Assembly (NCBI GenBank): GCA_018897875.1
Contig: JAHIKF010000016.1
Location: 1 to 21,015, forward strand
DNA: 21,015 nt
Source of the DNA: Pseudomonadota bacterium
GTDB taxonomy: Bacteria > Desulfobacterota > Desulfobaccia > Desulfobaccales > 0-14-0-80-60-11
Reading direction: 5' to 3'
Part shown: one piece after another, positions 6,361-13,485 of the stretch
How the letters are laid out: every line of letters starts with the position of its first letter
Position numbering within the stretch: the first letter of the stretch is position 1
Translations under genes and position numbers: made by a program
Notes under the pieces: model-generated
Told to the model about the DNA's origin: nothing
The model's database searches: none
Seen by the model: only the letters and a program-made list of their open reading frames with translations

Positions 6361-7279
6361 GATAAGAAATCACCGTTGCCGCGTCCATGGCCGCGAACAT
6401 CATTATCCAGAAGGCTAATTGGATTACATAGGAAAAACGCCGCCGCTTCGGGGTGGTGAGCACCCGGGCGTCTAAGGCCGTGAGGAAATTATACATGACG
6501 GCGCACTCCAGGGCAAAGGGCGGGAACCCCAGGAACCCCAGGAGCGGCATCTCGAAGACCTTCCAGAAATTGAGCACCGGCAGGGTGTAGACCCACCTGC
6601 TGATGGCGAAGTAATTCCAGGCTTCCCACCAGAGGCCGCAGATCAGGCCCGCGGCCAACAGGCAAAGATGTTCCCGGCGCTCCCCGGCCATAAAGCGGGC
6701 GATGAGGGAGTCCCCGCCCAAAAGGTCGCAGAAGGGGTCCAGCAGGAAGAACCAGGCCCCCCAGATCAGGGGGAAGGCGTAGCGGGGGAAGACCAGGGGC
6801 AAGATCAGCAAGGCGACGCCGATGAGCAGAGACAGCGGCTGCCAGGCTCCCGGGTTGAAGGGCCGGCCCTTGAGGTCCTTCCAGGCCCCCAGGGCGTCGA
6901 TGACCTGGGCGGTTAAGAGCACCCCGGGCAGCACCGTGGCAAAGGCCAGGGCGTAGCCGGCCCAGCGCACCCAGCCGTCGGGGACCACCGCCACATAACC
7001 CCAGTTTTGCAAAACCAGGTTGTGGGCTTCAAAGATGAGCCAGACGGTCACGGACCAGCCAAACATCCGGAGAAACTTACGGGGCTGAGTCAGGAGCCAG
7101 GACCGGCCCCGGAGGCGGCCCAGGAGGCCGTCCAGGCAGGCGATATAAGGATACCAGGCGAAGAAGTAGAGATACTGGAGAATAGTTTCATCCCCCCGCC
7201 AGATGCCCCACAGGCCGACGGCCCACCCGGCCAGGGCCAGAGCGATCTCCAGATTGGCCAGGTATCTGAGATTGTTCAT
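6356..7279 (-). CDS. polytopic membrane protein, family not recognised
   Basis: From the ATG at 7279 the product is 307 residues with about eight hydrophobic segments separated by short loops. Aromatic-rich motifs include WYPYIACLDGLLGR, WLIFEAHNLVLQNWGY, WGAWFFLLDPFCDLLGGDS, GLWWEAWNYFAISRW and MYNFLTALDAR; the conserved-looking Glu, His, Asp and Asn inside membrane segments suggest a catalytic or transport role rather than a passive anchor. An ATG at 7300 would add seven residues, but only 7279 has a GAGG about 10 bases upstream. Its stop codon lies inside a heptameric repeat array. rimO follows on the same strand after 122 bases of repeats. Confidence 0.75.
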   Translation of the reverse strand: MNNLRYLANLEIALALAGWAVGLWGIWRGDETILQYLYFFAWYPYIACLDGLLGRLRGRSWLLTQPRKFLRMFGWSVTVWLIFEAHNLVLQNWGYVAVVPDGWVRWAGYALAFATVLPGVLLTAQVIDALGAWKDLKGRPFNPGAWQPLSLLIGVALLILPLVFPRYAFPLIWGAWFFLLDPFCDLLGGDSLIARFMAGERREHLCLLAAGLICGLWWEAWNYFAISRWVYTLPVLNFWKVFEMPLLGFLGFPPFALECAVMYNFLTALDARVLTTPKRRRFSYVIQLAFWIMMFAAMDAATVISYQ

Positions 7280-7373
7280 GGTTTTTGTCGCCTCATGCAT
7301 ATATGATAACCACGCCGATCATAACTTAAAAGAGCCCGAGGCCGGGAAAATCAGGTGCAGCCTGCTTTTTTTC

Positions 7374-7402
7374 TTGCTAAGTGTAAAAAATGGTGCTATA
7401 CG
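7374..7402 (+). promoter_or_regulatory. sigma70-like promoter of the mltD-like gene
   Basis: TTGCTA at 7374-7379 and TATACG at 7397-7402 are separated by 17 bases. The predicted start would give a leader of about 95 bases before the ATG at 7505. It lies between divergent genes. Confidence 0.45.
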
Positions 7403-7504
7403 GAAAAAATCCCAGGTTTATCGGTCCGCCTCGGGGGAGGTCGTGATATTCGTTTCCGGACCTGTACAACCGCAAACCCGGACTACTAGGTGAGAGGAGT
7501 CTCT

Positions 7505-9016
7505 ATGATATCCCGGCTCTTGGGGGTAGGTGTCTGCATTGCGTTGTTGATGGGATGTAACGGCGGTCAGAAAGGCAACCTGGTTAAGATGGACCCGGTT
7601 CAGCAAGAAATGACCGCTCCCGTAACCGATGACGGTCCCGGGGATGCCAGCCTGACCGAGGAGTTGAGCGCCAAGCGCCTGGAAGAGCTCTACGCCAAGA
7701 GCGGCATCACCGGTTTGGACCCGGGCTTGGAAGAAGCCTTGAAAAATTGGGAACATCAGGTCAAGTTTGATGTGCCCATCCAAATGAATAAGCAGGTCAG
7801 GGCCTACCTGGTCTATTTCTCCACCGAGCGCAAGGCGACCATCACGCGCTATCTCGCCCGTTCCACCCGCTATCTGCCCATGATCAAGGAAGTCTTCCAG
7901 GAGGCCGGCCTGCCAGAGGATTTGGCCTACCTGGCCATGATCGAGAGCGGCTACAATAATCGGGCCTATTCTCCGGCGGCTGCCTGCGGCATGTGGCAGT
8001 TCATCAAAGGCACCGGCCTGCGCTACGGGCTGGCCATCGACAGCTATGTGGATGAGCGGCGGGACCCGGAAAAGGCCACCCGGGCGGCAGCCAAATACCT
8101 GTTGGACCTCTATAAGCAGTTCGGCTCCTGGTATCTGGCGGCGGCCTCCTACAACTGCGGCGAAGGCCGGGTGCAGCGGGAGCTGAACCAGAGCAACCAC
8201 AAGAACTTCTGGGAACTCTCCGCCAACATGTGCCTGCCCACCGAAACCAAGAACTACGTGCCCCAGATGATCGCGGCCACCATCATCGCCAAAAACCCGG
8301 ACAAGTTCGGGTTCAAAAACGTGCCTTATTTGCCGCCGGTCAAATATGACAAGGTGCCGGTAACTGAGGCCACCTCGTTGATTGCGGCATCGGTGGCGGT
8401 TAACGTTCCCGCCGATGAGGTGAAAGATCTCAACCCGGAATTGCTGCGGGGTATCACTCCCCCGGATGCGCCGTCGTACACGCTGAATCTGCCTCCCAAC
8501 AGCAAAGAGCTGTTTACGAAAAACATTACCATCGCCCGCATTGAACATCCGGCGGTGGCGTCCCATCCGATCCGGACGGCCAGGAGTTCCAGGCCGTCCT
8601 ATTCCAGCGGCAAGAGCTCTTCCAGCCGCCAGGCCAACGTGGCTCACAAGTCCAGGGGCAAGAGCCGGAGCTCTGCTAAGGCCTCCACCAAGGCCGCGAA
8701 GCGGACCTATGCCAAACAGGGGAAATCGACCCACAGCACCACGGTTAAGGCCGGAGCCGCCCCCGTGGTACAGGCATCTCTGTTCGGGACGCCGTCTCTG
8801 GCCTCCAAATCCAGCGACAGCAAGAAAACTAAGGCGGGCCTCATAGGCACCGCCAAGGGCAAGAAATCGGGCGAGGCCCGGTTGGCCAAAAAGAGCAACA
8901 ACACCTCCAAGAGTGCCGCCAAATCCAAGAAAGCCGGTTCATCCAACAGCCGCGCCAAGGACAAGTATTCCCGGTCCAAGTCCAAGCGGGCCATCATGGT
9001 TTCCGAAGCCCGGTAA
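7505..9016 (+). CDS. mltD: MltD-like lytic transglycosylase lipoprotein with basic tail
   Basis: It should cleave the glycan strand of peptidoglycan from the outer-membrane side. From the ATG at 7505 (GAGAGGAG five bases upstream) it has 503 residues. Residues 1-18 are a lipoprotein signal ending LLMGC (Cys18). The SLT domain (about 110-265) shows the catalytic Glu147 in AMIESGYNN, then SPAAACGMWQFIKGTG and YNCGEGRV. Residues about 270-345 form the MltD-type domain with a degenerate LysM-like region (VAVNVPADEVKDLNPELLRG). Normal MltD proteins end in LysM domains; here residues 354-503 are a Ser/Lys/Ala/Arg-rich tail with no fold. An upstream GTG at 7490 is less likely because it lies before the ribosome-binding site. 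Confidence 0.88.
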   Translation: MISRLLGVGVCIALLMGCNGGQKGNLVKMDPVQQEMTAPVTDDGPGDASLTEELSAKRLEELYAKSGITGLDPGLEEALKNWEHQVKFDVPIQMNKQVRAYLVYFSTERKATITRYLARSTRYLPMIKEVFQEAGLPEDLAYLAMIESGYNNRAYSPAAACGMWQFIKGTGLRYGLAIDSYVDERRDPEKATRAAAKYLLDLYKQFGSWYLAAASYNCGEGRVQRELNQSNHKNFWELSANMCLPTETKNYVPQMIAATIIAKNPDKFGFKNVPYLPPVKYDKVPVTEATSLIAASVAVNVPADEVKDLNPELLRGITPPDAPSYTLNLPPNSKELFTKNITIARIEHPAVASHPIRTARSSRPSYSSGKSSSSRQANVAHKSRGKSRSSAKASTKAAKRTYAKQGKSTHSTTVKAGAAPVVQASLFGTPSLASKSSDSKKTKAGLIGTAKGKKSGEARLAKKSNNTSKSAAKSKKAGSSNSRAKDKYSRSKSKRAIMVSEAR

Positions 9017-9021
9017 TTATA

Positions 9022-9036
9022 CCGGGCTTCGGCCCG
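9022..9036 (+). terminator. weak hairpin after the mltD-like gene
   Basis: CGGGC-TTCG-GCCCG forms a short stem with a stable tetraloop a few bases past the TAA at 9014-9016. No T-run follows, so intrinsic termination would be weak. Confidence 0.3.
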
Positions 9037-9067
9037 CACTTCCCGTCAAATTATTTTATCGGCCCCC

Positions 9068-9095
9068 TTGCTTTTCCCGGGATAGTAGTTACAAT
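9068..9095 (+). promoter_or_regulatory. groESL promoter
   Basis: TTGCTT at 9068-9073 and TACAAT at 9090-9095 are 16 bases apart. The predicted transcription start falls just before the CIRCE operator, the usual arrangement in HrcA-controlled groESL operons. Confidence 0.6.
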
Positions 9096-9106
9096 TACGC
9101 TAATAA

Positions 9107-9133
9107 TTAGCACTCACTGTGAATGAGTGCTAA
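9107..9133 (+). promoter_or_regulatory. CIRCE operator (HrcA-binding site)
   Basis: TTAGCACTC at 9107-9115, nine bases, then GAGTGCTAA at 9125-9133: an exact match to the CIRCE consensus. HrcA repressor is expected to bind here and release on heat or protein-folding stress. It lies 41 bases before the groES ATG. Confidence 0.97.
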
Positions 9134-9173
9134 TATTCGCTGATACCCTTAATTTACCGCGAGGAGGTTGTAT

Positions 9174-9464
9174 ATGAAGATTAAACCCTTGAATGACCGG
9201 GTTCTGGTCAAACGCATGGAAGAGGTGCAGGTCACCAAAGGCGGCATCCTGATCCCCGACACCGCCAAGGAAAAGCCCATTGAGGGCAAAGTCATCGCCG
9301 TCGGCCCCGGCAAAATGAGCGACGCCGGCGCCCGCATGGCCCTGCAACTCAAAGAAGGCGACCGGGTCCTGTTCGGCAAGTATGCCGGCACCGAAATCAA
9401 GATGGAAGGCGAAGAATACCTGATGATGCGGGAAGAAGACATCCTGGCCGTCATCAACGACTAA
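9174..9464 (+). CDS. groES: co-chaperonin GroES
   Basis: This 96-residue protein matches the GroES family over its full length: KIKPLNDRVLVKR at the start, the mobile loop around TKGGILIPDTAKEKP, and the end VLFGKYAGTEIKMEGEEYLM. It forms the heptameric lid of the GroEL folding chamber in the cytoplasm. The ATG at 9174 has a GAGGAGG ribosome-binding site six bases upstream; a TTG at 9168 would fall too close to it. groEL follows after 74 bases in the same CIRCE-controlled operon. Confidence 0.97.
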   Translation: MKIKPLNDRVLVKRMEEVQVTKGGILIPDTAKEKPIEGKVIAVGPGKMSDAGARMALQLKEGDRVLFGKYAGTEIKMEGEEYLMMREEDILAVIND

Positions 9465-9538
9465 CCGCAGGTCTTCCCCATCAACTAACCTGAATTCCCG
9501 TTGTATTCAGTAATTATCCTAAGGAGGACAGTAAGCTT

Positions 9539-11179
9539 ATGTCAGCAAAAGAGATTAAATATGACATCAAGGCCCGGGAGTCCATGCTCCGGGGCGTCAA
9601 TACCCTGGCGGACGCAGTCAAGGTCACCCTGGGCCCCAAAGGCCGTAACGTCATTCTGGAAAAAGCCTTCGGCGCCCCGGCCATCACCAAGGACGGCGTC
9701 ACCGTAGCCAAAGAGATCGAACTGGAAGACAGATTCGAGAACATGGGGGCCCAGATGGTGCGGGAAGTGGCCTCCAAGACCTCCGATGTGGCCGGCGACG
9801 GCACCACCACCGCCACCATCCTGGCCCAGGCCATTTACCGGGAAGGCTCCCGTCTGGTGGCTGCCGGCACCAACCCCATGGCCTTAAAGCGCGGCATCGA
9901 GCAGGCCGTGAGCGCCGTGGTGGAAGAACTCCACAAGATTTCCAAGCCCACCAAAGACCAGAAAGAGATCGCCCAGGTCGGCACCATCAGCGCCAACAAC
10001 GACCCCTCCATCGGTAATATCATCGCCGATGCCATGGCCAAGGTCGGCAAAGAAGGCGTCATCACCGTGGAAGAAGCCAAGGGCATGGAAACCAACCTGG
10101 AAGTGGTGGAAGGCATGCAGTTCGACCGGGGCTACATCTCCCCCTACTTCGTCACCAACCCCGAGAAGATGGAAGCCAGCCTGGAGGAGCCCTACATCCT
10201 CATCCACGAGAAAAAGGTCAGCACCATGAAAGACCTGCTGCCCGTGCTGGAAACCATCGCCAAGATGGGCAAGCCCCTGGTGATCATCGCCGAAGACGTA
10301 GACGGCGAAGCCCTGGCCACCCTGGTGGTCAATAAGCTCCGGGGCACCCTCCAGGTAGCGGCCGTGAAAGCCCCCGGCTTCGGCGACCGCCGCAAGGCCA
10401 TGATGGAAGATATCGCCATCCTCACCGGCGGCCAGCTGATCTCCGAAGACATGGGCTGGAAGCTGGAAAACGTCACCGTGAAAGAAATGGGCACCGCCCG
10501 CAAAGTGAGCCTCGACCGGGACAACACCACCATCATTGATGGCGGCGGCGACCGGGCGGCCATCGAAGGCCGGGTGAAACAGATCCGGGTCCAGATCGAT
10601 GAGACCACCTCGGACTACGACCGGGAAAAACTCCAGGAGCGGCTGGCCAAATTAGTGGGCGGCGTCGCGGTCATCCGCGTCGGCGCGGCCACCGAGATCG
10701 AAATGAAAGAGAAAAAGGCCCGGGTGGAAGACGCCCTTAATGCCACCCGCGCTGCGGTGGAAGAAGGCATCGTGCCCGGCGGCGGCGTGGCCTTTCTGCG
10801 CTGCCTCCCCGCCTTGGCGGGCCTGAAGCTGAAGACTCATGACGAAGATTTGGGCGTCAATATCATCAAGCGGGCTTTAGAAGAGCCCATCCGGCAGATC
10901 GCCAACAACGCCGGGTTCGAAGGCTCCGTAGTGGCGGAGCACGTCAAAAACGAGAAAGGCGCTATGGGCTTTAATGCCGAATCCGGCGCATACGAGGACC
11001 TCATGGAAGCAGGCGTTATCGACCCCACCAAGGTGACCCGATACGCCATCCAGAACGCCGCCTCGGTGGCTGCTCTGCTCATCACCACCGAAGCTATGAT
11101 CGCCGAGAAACCCAAGAGAGAAGCCCCGATGCCCCCCATGGGCGGCGGCGGCATGGGCGGCATGGAAGGGATGTACTAA
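9539..11179 (+). CDS. groEL: chaperonin GroEL
   Basis: This 546-residue protein is a full-length group I chaperonin. The ATP site shows LGPKGRNVILEK, GDGTTTATILAQ (Asp87) and VEEGIVPGGGVAFLR; the C-terminus is the typical Gly/Met tail GGGGMGGMEGMY. It forms the double seven-membered ring that folds substrate proteins with GroES. An AAGGAGG site lies upstream of the ATG. Regulation is through the CIRCE element before groES, and the operon ends at the terminator at 11302-11330. Nothing unusual is seen in the protein. Confidence 0.98.
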   Translation: MSAKEIKYDIKARESMLRGVNTLADAVKVTLGPKGRNVILEKAFGAPAITKDGVTVAKEIELEDRFENMGAQMVREVASKTSDVAGDGTTTATILAQAIYREGSRLVAAGTNPMALKRGIEQAVSAVVEELHKISKPTKDQKEIAQVGTISANNDPSIGNIIADAMAKVGKEGVITVEEAKGMETNLEVVEGMQFDRGYISPYFVTNPEKMEASLEEPYILIHEKKVSTMKDLLPVLETIAKMGKPLVIIAEDVDGEALATLVVNKLRGTLQVAAVKAPGFGDRRKAMMEDIAILTGGQLISEDMGWKLENVTVKEMGTARKVSLDRDNTTIIDGGGDRAAIEGRVKQIRVQIDETTSDYDREKLQERLAKLVGGVAVIRVGAATEIEMKEKKARVEDALNATRAAVEEGIVPGGGVAFLRCLPALAGLKLKTHDEDLGVNIIKRALEEPIRQIANNAGFEGSVVAEHVKNEKGAMGFNAESGAYEDLMEAGVIDPTKVTRYAIQNAASVAALLITTEAMIAEKPKREAPMPPMGGGGMGGMEGMY

Positions 11180-11183
11180 AACA

Positions 11184-11204
11184 GGGGTTAGGGGGCAGGG
11201 GTTA
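11184..11204. repeat. heptameric repeat GGGGTTA/GGGGGCA, three units
   Basis: GGGGTTA, GGGGGCA and GGGGTTA follow in tandem directly after the groEL stop codon; the 10-mer CAGGGGTTAG is repeated at 11182-11191 and 11196-11205. It is the third array in this window with a 7-base period. Confidence 0.55.
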
Positions 11205-11210
11205 GTGGCG

Positions 11211-11244
11211 CAGGCTTCCAGCCTGTGGAAAACCCATTTTCCAC
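11211..11244. repeat. two adjoining hairpins after groEL
   Basis: CAGGCT-TCC-AGCCTG (11211-11225) is followed at once by GTGGAAAA-CCCA-TTTTCCAC (11225-11244). Both stems are perfect. They begin the run of palindromes that fills the groEL 3' region. Confidence 0.6.
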
Positions 11245-11275
11245 TCACCTTCACCCCGATTTCCTTAAAAAGTAG

Positions 11276-11292
11276 GGCGGGCACTGCCCGCC
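11276..11292. repeat. palindrome GGCGGGCA-C-TGCCCGCC with GTA flank
   Basis: A 17-base palindrome with 8-bp arms, preceded by GTA (11272-11274). It is the same type as 6215-6231, differing by a compensating base-pair change in each arm. Confidence 0.65.
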
Positions 11293-11301
11293 AAAGCGTA
11301 G

Positions 11302-11330
11302 GGGCGGACCTGTGTGTCCGCCCTTTTTTT
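11302..11330 (+). terminator. intrinsic terminator of groESL
   Basis: GGGCGGAC-CTGTGT-GTCCGCCC forms a perfect 8-bp G/C stem at 11302-11323, followed by seven T at 11324-11330. This is a textbook Rho-independent terminator 122 bases past groEL. The stem also belongs to the GTAGGGGCG palindrome family, so a repeat element seems to provide the terminator. Confidence 0.8.
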
Positions 11331-11404
11331 ATATGGAGGCGCTGCTGTCCCGCCGGAGAACAATTGGAGGGGCCGCCCGGCGCATCACGCAGTGGTTTTT
11401 CTTT

Positions 11405-11433
11405 TTGCCTGTTAGAGAACTTAAGCTTAGAAT
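11405..11433 (+). promoter_or_regulatory. sigma70-like promoter of the flavoprotein gene
   Basis: TTGCCT at 11405-11410 and TAGAAT at 11428-11433 are separated by 17 bases. The octamer GCTTAGAA occurs twice here (11425-11432 and 11437-11444). The leader to the ATG at 11524 would be about 85 bases. Confidence 0.45.
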
Positions 11434-11523
11434 AGGCTTAGAACGAGCCGGTCGGTGGCGCCGGGTTCAGATGGCGGCCCACCGAAGTCTCAAACCGGAA
11501 TTAGATCCACCAAGGAGGACTTA

Positions 11524-12225
11524 ATGCACATCCTGGCTTTGAACAGCAGTCCCCGGGATCACGAAACCAGTAAGACCGAACTGGTGCTGCAAAAATTTCT
11601 GGAAGGGGCCGAACGGGCCGGGGCCTCGGCGGAGACCCTGTATCTCAGGAACTATAAGATCAACCACTGCCTGGGCTGCTATAGTTGCTGGGTCCAGACG
11701 CCGGGTCGCTGCGTCCAAAAGGACGACATGACGGAAGTCTTGTTTGACAAGTATCTTCAGGCCGACCTGGTGGTGCTGGCCAGCCCCATCTACCATGCCA
11801 CCATGAATGCCCGGATGAAGCTGTTCGTGGAGCGCACCCTGCCCATGATGGATCCCCTGGCGGAGATGGGCGAGGCCGGGGGAACCCCTCACCGTTTCGA
11901 CAAGATGCCACGGGTGGTGACCCTGAGCGTGTGCGGCTTTTGGGAGCAGAGTATGTTCGAGGCCCTATCCCTCACCTGGCGCCTCTGTCTGGGCGGAGAC
12001 CTCATCGCCGAGATCTACCGGCATTCCTCCGAATTTTTATCCGTGCCCGAGTTTCAGCCCCAGGTGCAGGCGGTGCTGGACGCCCTGAGTCAGGCCGGGG
12101 AAGAAGTGGCGCGCCAGGGGCAGGTCAACCCCGCCACCATGGCCGCCCTCACCCAGGACCTGGCTCCCGCCGACACCCTGGCGCGCCTGTCCCGGGAATT
12201 CTGGTCGCCAGGCGGCACCGGGTAA
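11524..12225 (+). CDS. iron-sulfur flavoprotein, NAD(P)H-dependent FMN reductase fold
   Basis: The product has 233 residues; the ATG at 11524 has AAGGAGG five bases upstream. The N-terminus MHILALNSSPR is the FMN phosphate-binding loop of the flavodoxin-like NADPH-dependent FMN reductase family. Cys49, Cys52, Cys55 and Cys63 in CLGCYSCWVQTPGRC give the C-x2-C-x2-C-x7-C pattern of iron-sulfur flavoproteins, which hold FMN and a [4Fe-4S] cluster and act as electron carriers or reductases in anaerobes. The ASPIYHATMNARMKLFVERT segment is also typical. Partner and substrate are not known. The gene stands alone between groESL and a convergent gene. Confidence 0.85.
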   Translation: MHILALNSSPRDHETSKTELVLQKFLEGAERAGASAETLYLRNYKINHCLGCYSCWVQTPGRCVQKDDMTEVLFDKYLQADLVVLASPIYHATMNARMKLFVERTLPMMDPLAEMGEAGGTPHRFDKMPRVVTLSVCGFWEQSMFEALSLTWRLCLGGDLIAEIYRHSSEFLSVPEFQPQVQAVLDALSQAGEEVARQGQVNPATMAALTQDLAPADTLARLSREFWSPGGTG

Positions 12226-12230
12226 GATAT

Positions 12231-12285
12231 TTTGGGGGAGGGGGCAAAGGGCGCGAGCCCTTCACTTATGAAAAATTCCCCCAAA
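12231..12285. repeat. nested inverted repeat after the flavoprotein gene
   Basis: TTTGGGGGA (12231-12239) pairs perfectly with TCCCCCAAA (12277-12285). Inside is a second hairpin AAGGGC-GCGA-GCCCTT (12247-12262). It lies just past the stop at 12225 and may serve as a transcript end between convergent genes. Confidence 0.5.
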
Positions 12286-12319
12286 CCCCCACCCCCAATC
12301 CCATAGGTAAAAATCGTAG

Positions 12320-12340
12320 GGGCGACCCGGCGGGTCGCCC
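12320..12340. repeat. palindrome GGGCGACCC-GGC-GGGTCGCCC with GTAG head
   Basis: A perfect 9-bp stem with a three-base loop, preceded by CGTAG. It has the same GTAGGGGCG head as the groEL terminator, but with a different, still self-complementary, stem. Confidence 0.7.
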
Positions 12341-12355
12341 ATGCACCCTCAAATC

Positions 12356-12384
12356 GTAGAGGCGGGTTTCAAACCCGCCTCTAC
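12356..12384. repeat. 29-base perfect palindrome
   Basis: Two 14-base arms, GTAGAGGCGGGTTT and AAACCCGCCTCTAC, flank a single C. It ends four bases before the Memo-family stop codon and carries the GTAG/CTAC ends of the family. It may stop transcription from one or both sides. Confidence 0.75.
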
Positions 12385-12388
12385 ATCC

Positions 12389-13231
12389 TCACCCCTCCAG
12401 CACCATCCCGGCATACCCCACGAAGGAATCGCCGGGCATGATGTCGTAGCTGGTGTAGTAGTCGATGAGCGCGGCTTTCCGGGCGCCTTGGGCTTTGGCT
12501 GCGGCCACTGCGGCCACGGCCCCCCCGGCGCTGCAGGCGCTCTGGTCTTGTTGGGCGGCCTTAAGCATCCCGGGGCCGTCCAGTTTCAGGGCCTGGTCGA
12601 TAAATTTCTTATCGTTGACCTCTTTTACCCACTTCACCGCCTCGGGGCCGCGGCCCATGGGGGACCAGCCGTAGTTGGGGCCGTAGTGGGTCAGGTCGGT
12701 GGACCCGAAGACCAGGATACTGACCTTTAATTCCTTGGCCACCGCGGCCACCGCCTGGCCCAGCTCCATGGCCGTGTTCGAGTGGGGGGCGCGCAGGGCC
12801 AGGAGTTTGGCCTGGGGGAAAAAGTATTTGACCAAAGGCAGCTGCACTTCGATGGTGTTATCCCCGGGGTATTCTTCCCGGAGGCTGAGACGCTTGGCCA
12901 GGGGCTGATAGAATTCCGTTGCCAGGGTAAGGTTACCCAGGGGGGTTTCCCAGGCGTCGTCGGCTACCAGGAGCGGCGGTGAGTTGCCCCCCAGGTGGCC
13001 GCCGAAAACGCAGACCACCTGCGGTTGGCTGGCCTTGGCGGCCAGAAAGAAGACCCGGGCCGCGGCCTTACCGGAAAAGTGCCAGCCGGCATGGGGCACG
13101 ATGCCGCCGTACACCGTGGTACCCGGGGGCCGCGGCGTTGTCCCCATGACAAAGTGTTCGATTTCCGCCTTGCAGGCGCTGACGCTGGCGGGATACCAGC
13201 CCACGGGCAACATCCGGTCCCGGGTTCGCAT
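12389..13231 (-). CDS. Memo-like protein, AmmeMemoRadiSam system protein B family
   Basis: From the ATG at 13231 (AAGGAGG five bases upstream) the product has 280 residues, the usual family length. Motifs: YGGIVPHAGWHFSG (His47), VFGGHLGG (His79), NTIEVQLPLV (Glu128), STDLTHYG (His182) and QSACSAGG (Cys233). His47, His79 and Cys233 correspond to the metal site known in human MEMO1, and the fold is related to class III extradiol dioxygenases. In bacteria the gene often accompanies an AMMECR1 domain and a radical-SAM protein; neither is found here, so it is a solitary copy. The biochemical reaction is not established. An ATG at 13261 would add ten residues and ignore the good ribosome-binding site. 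Confidence 0.9.
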   Translation of the reverse strand: MRTRDRMLPVGWYPASVSACKAEIEHFVMGTTPRPPGTTVYGGIVPHAGWHFSGKAAARVFFLAAKASQPQVVCVFGGHLGGNSPPLLVADDAWETPLGNLTLATEFYQPLAKRLSLREEYPGDNTIEVQLPLVKYFFPQAKLLALRAPHSNTAMELGQAVAAVAKELKVSILVFGSTDLTHYGPNYGWSPMGRGPEAVKWVKEVNDKKFIDQALKLDGPGMLKAAQQDQSACSAGGAVAAVAAAKAQGARKAALIDYYTSYDIMPGDSFVGYAGMVLEG

Positions 13232-13375
13232 GGTCGCCTCCTTTTGTGGGGGGCCGCTCATCAGGGTTGGCGGCGCCCTGCGGCGGTGGAGCGCCTGATT
13301 GGCGGAACGGCCCCGCGGTCATCAACGGTTATAGTTGGTGTTGGTTGCGGCATACCTGATCGAGCCTGGTATTTC

Positions 13376-13485
13376 CATCCCCCTGGCGGGGGGGGGAGGG
13401 TCGGAGTGGGGTGAAAATTATTTTAATTCAGCCAGGTTATCACCCTCCCTCAGCCCCCTGCCCTCAAGGGAGGGGGAGTTTAAGG
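13376..13485. repeat. cluster of C-tract/G-tract elements
   Basis: The region holds a CCCCCTGGC stretch followed by a run of nine G (13388-13396), and further on C-tracts (13443-13458) followed by GGGAGGGGGAGTTT (13468-13481). The last 14-mer is identical to one at 3551-3564. The element overlaps the last codons and the TGA (13464-13466) of the original PIN toxin frame. Confidence 0.5.

Noticed and set aside
7418..8734. Long minus-strand open frame over the mltD-like gene
   Set aside because: The + strand frame has signal peptide, catalytic Glu and ribosome-binding site; the antisense frame has none.
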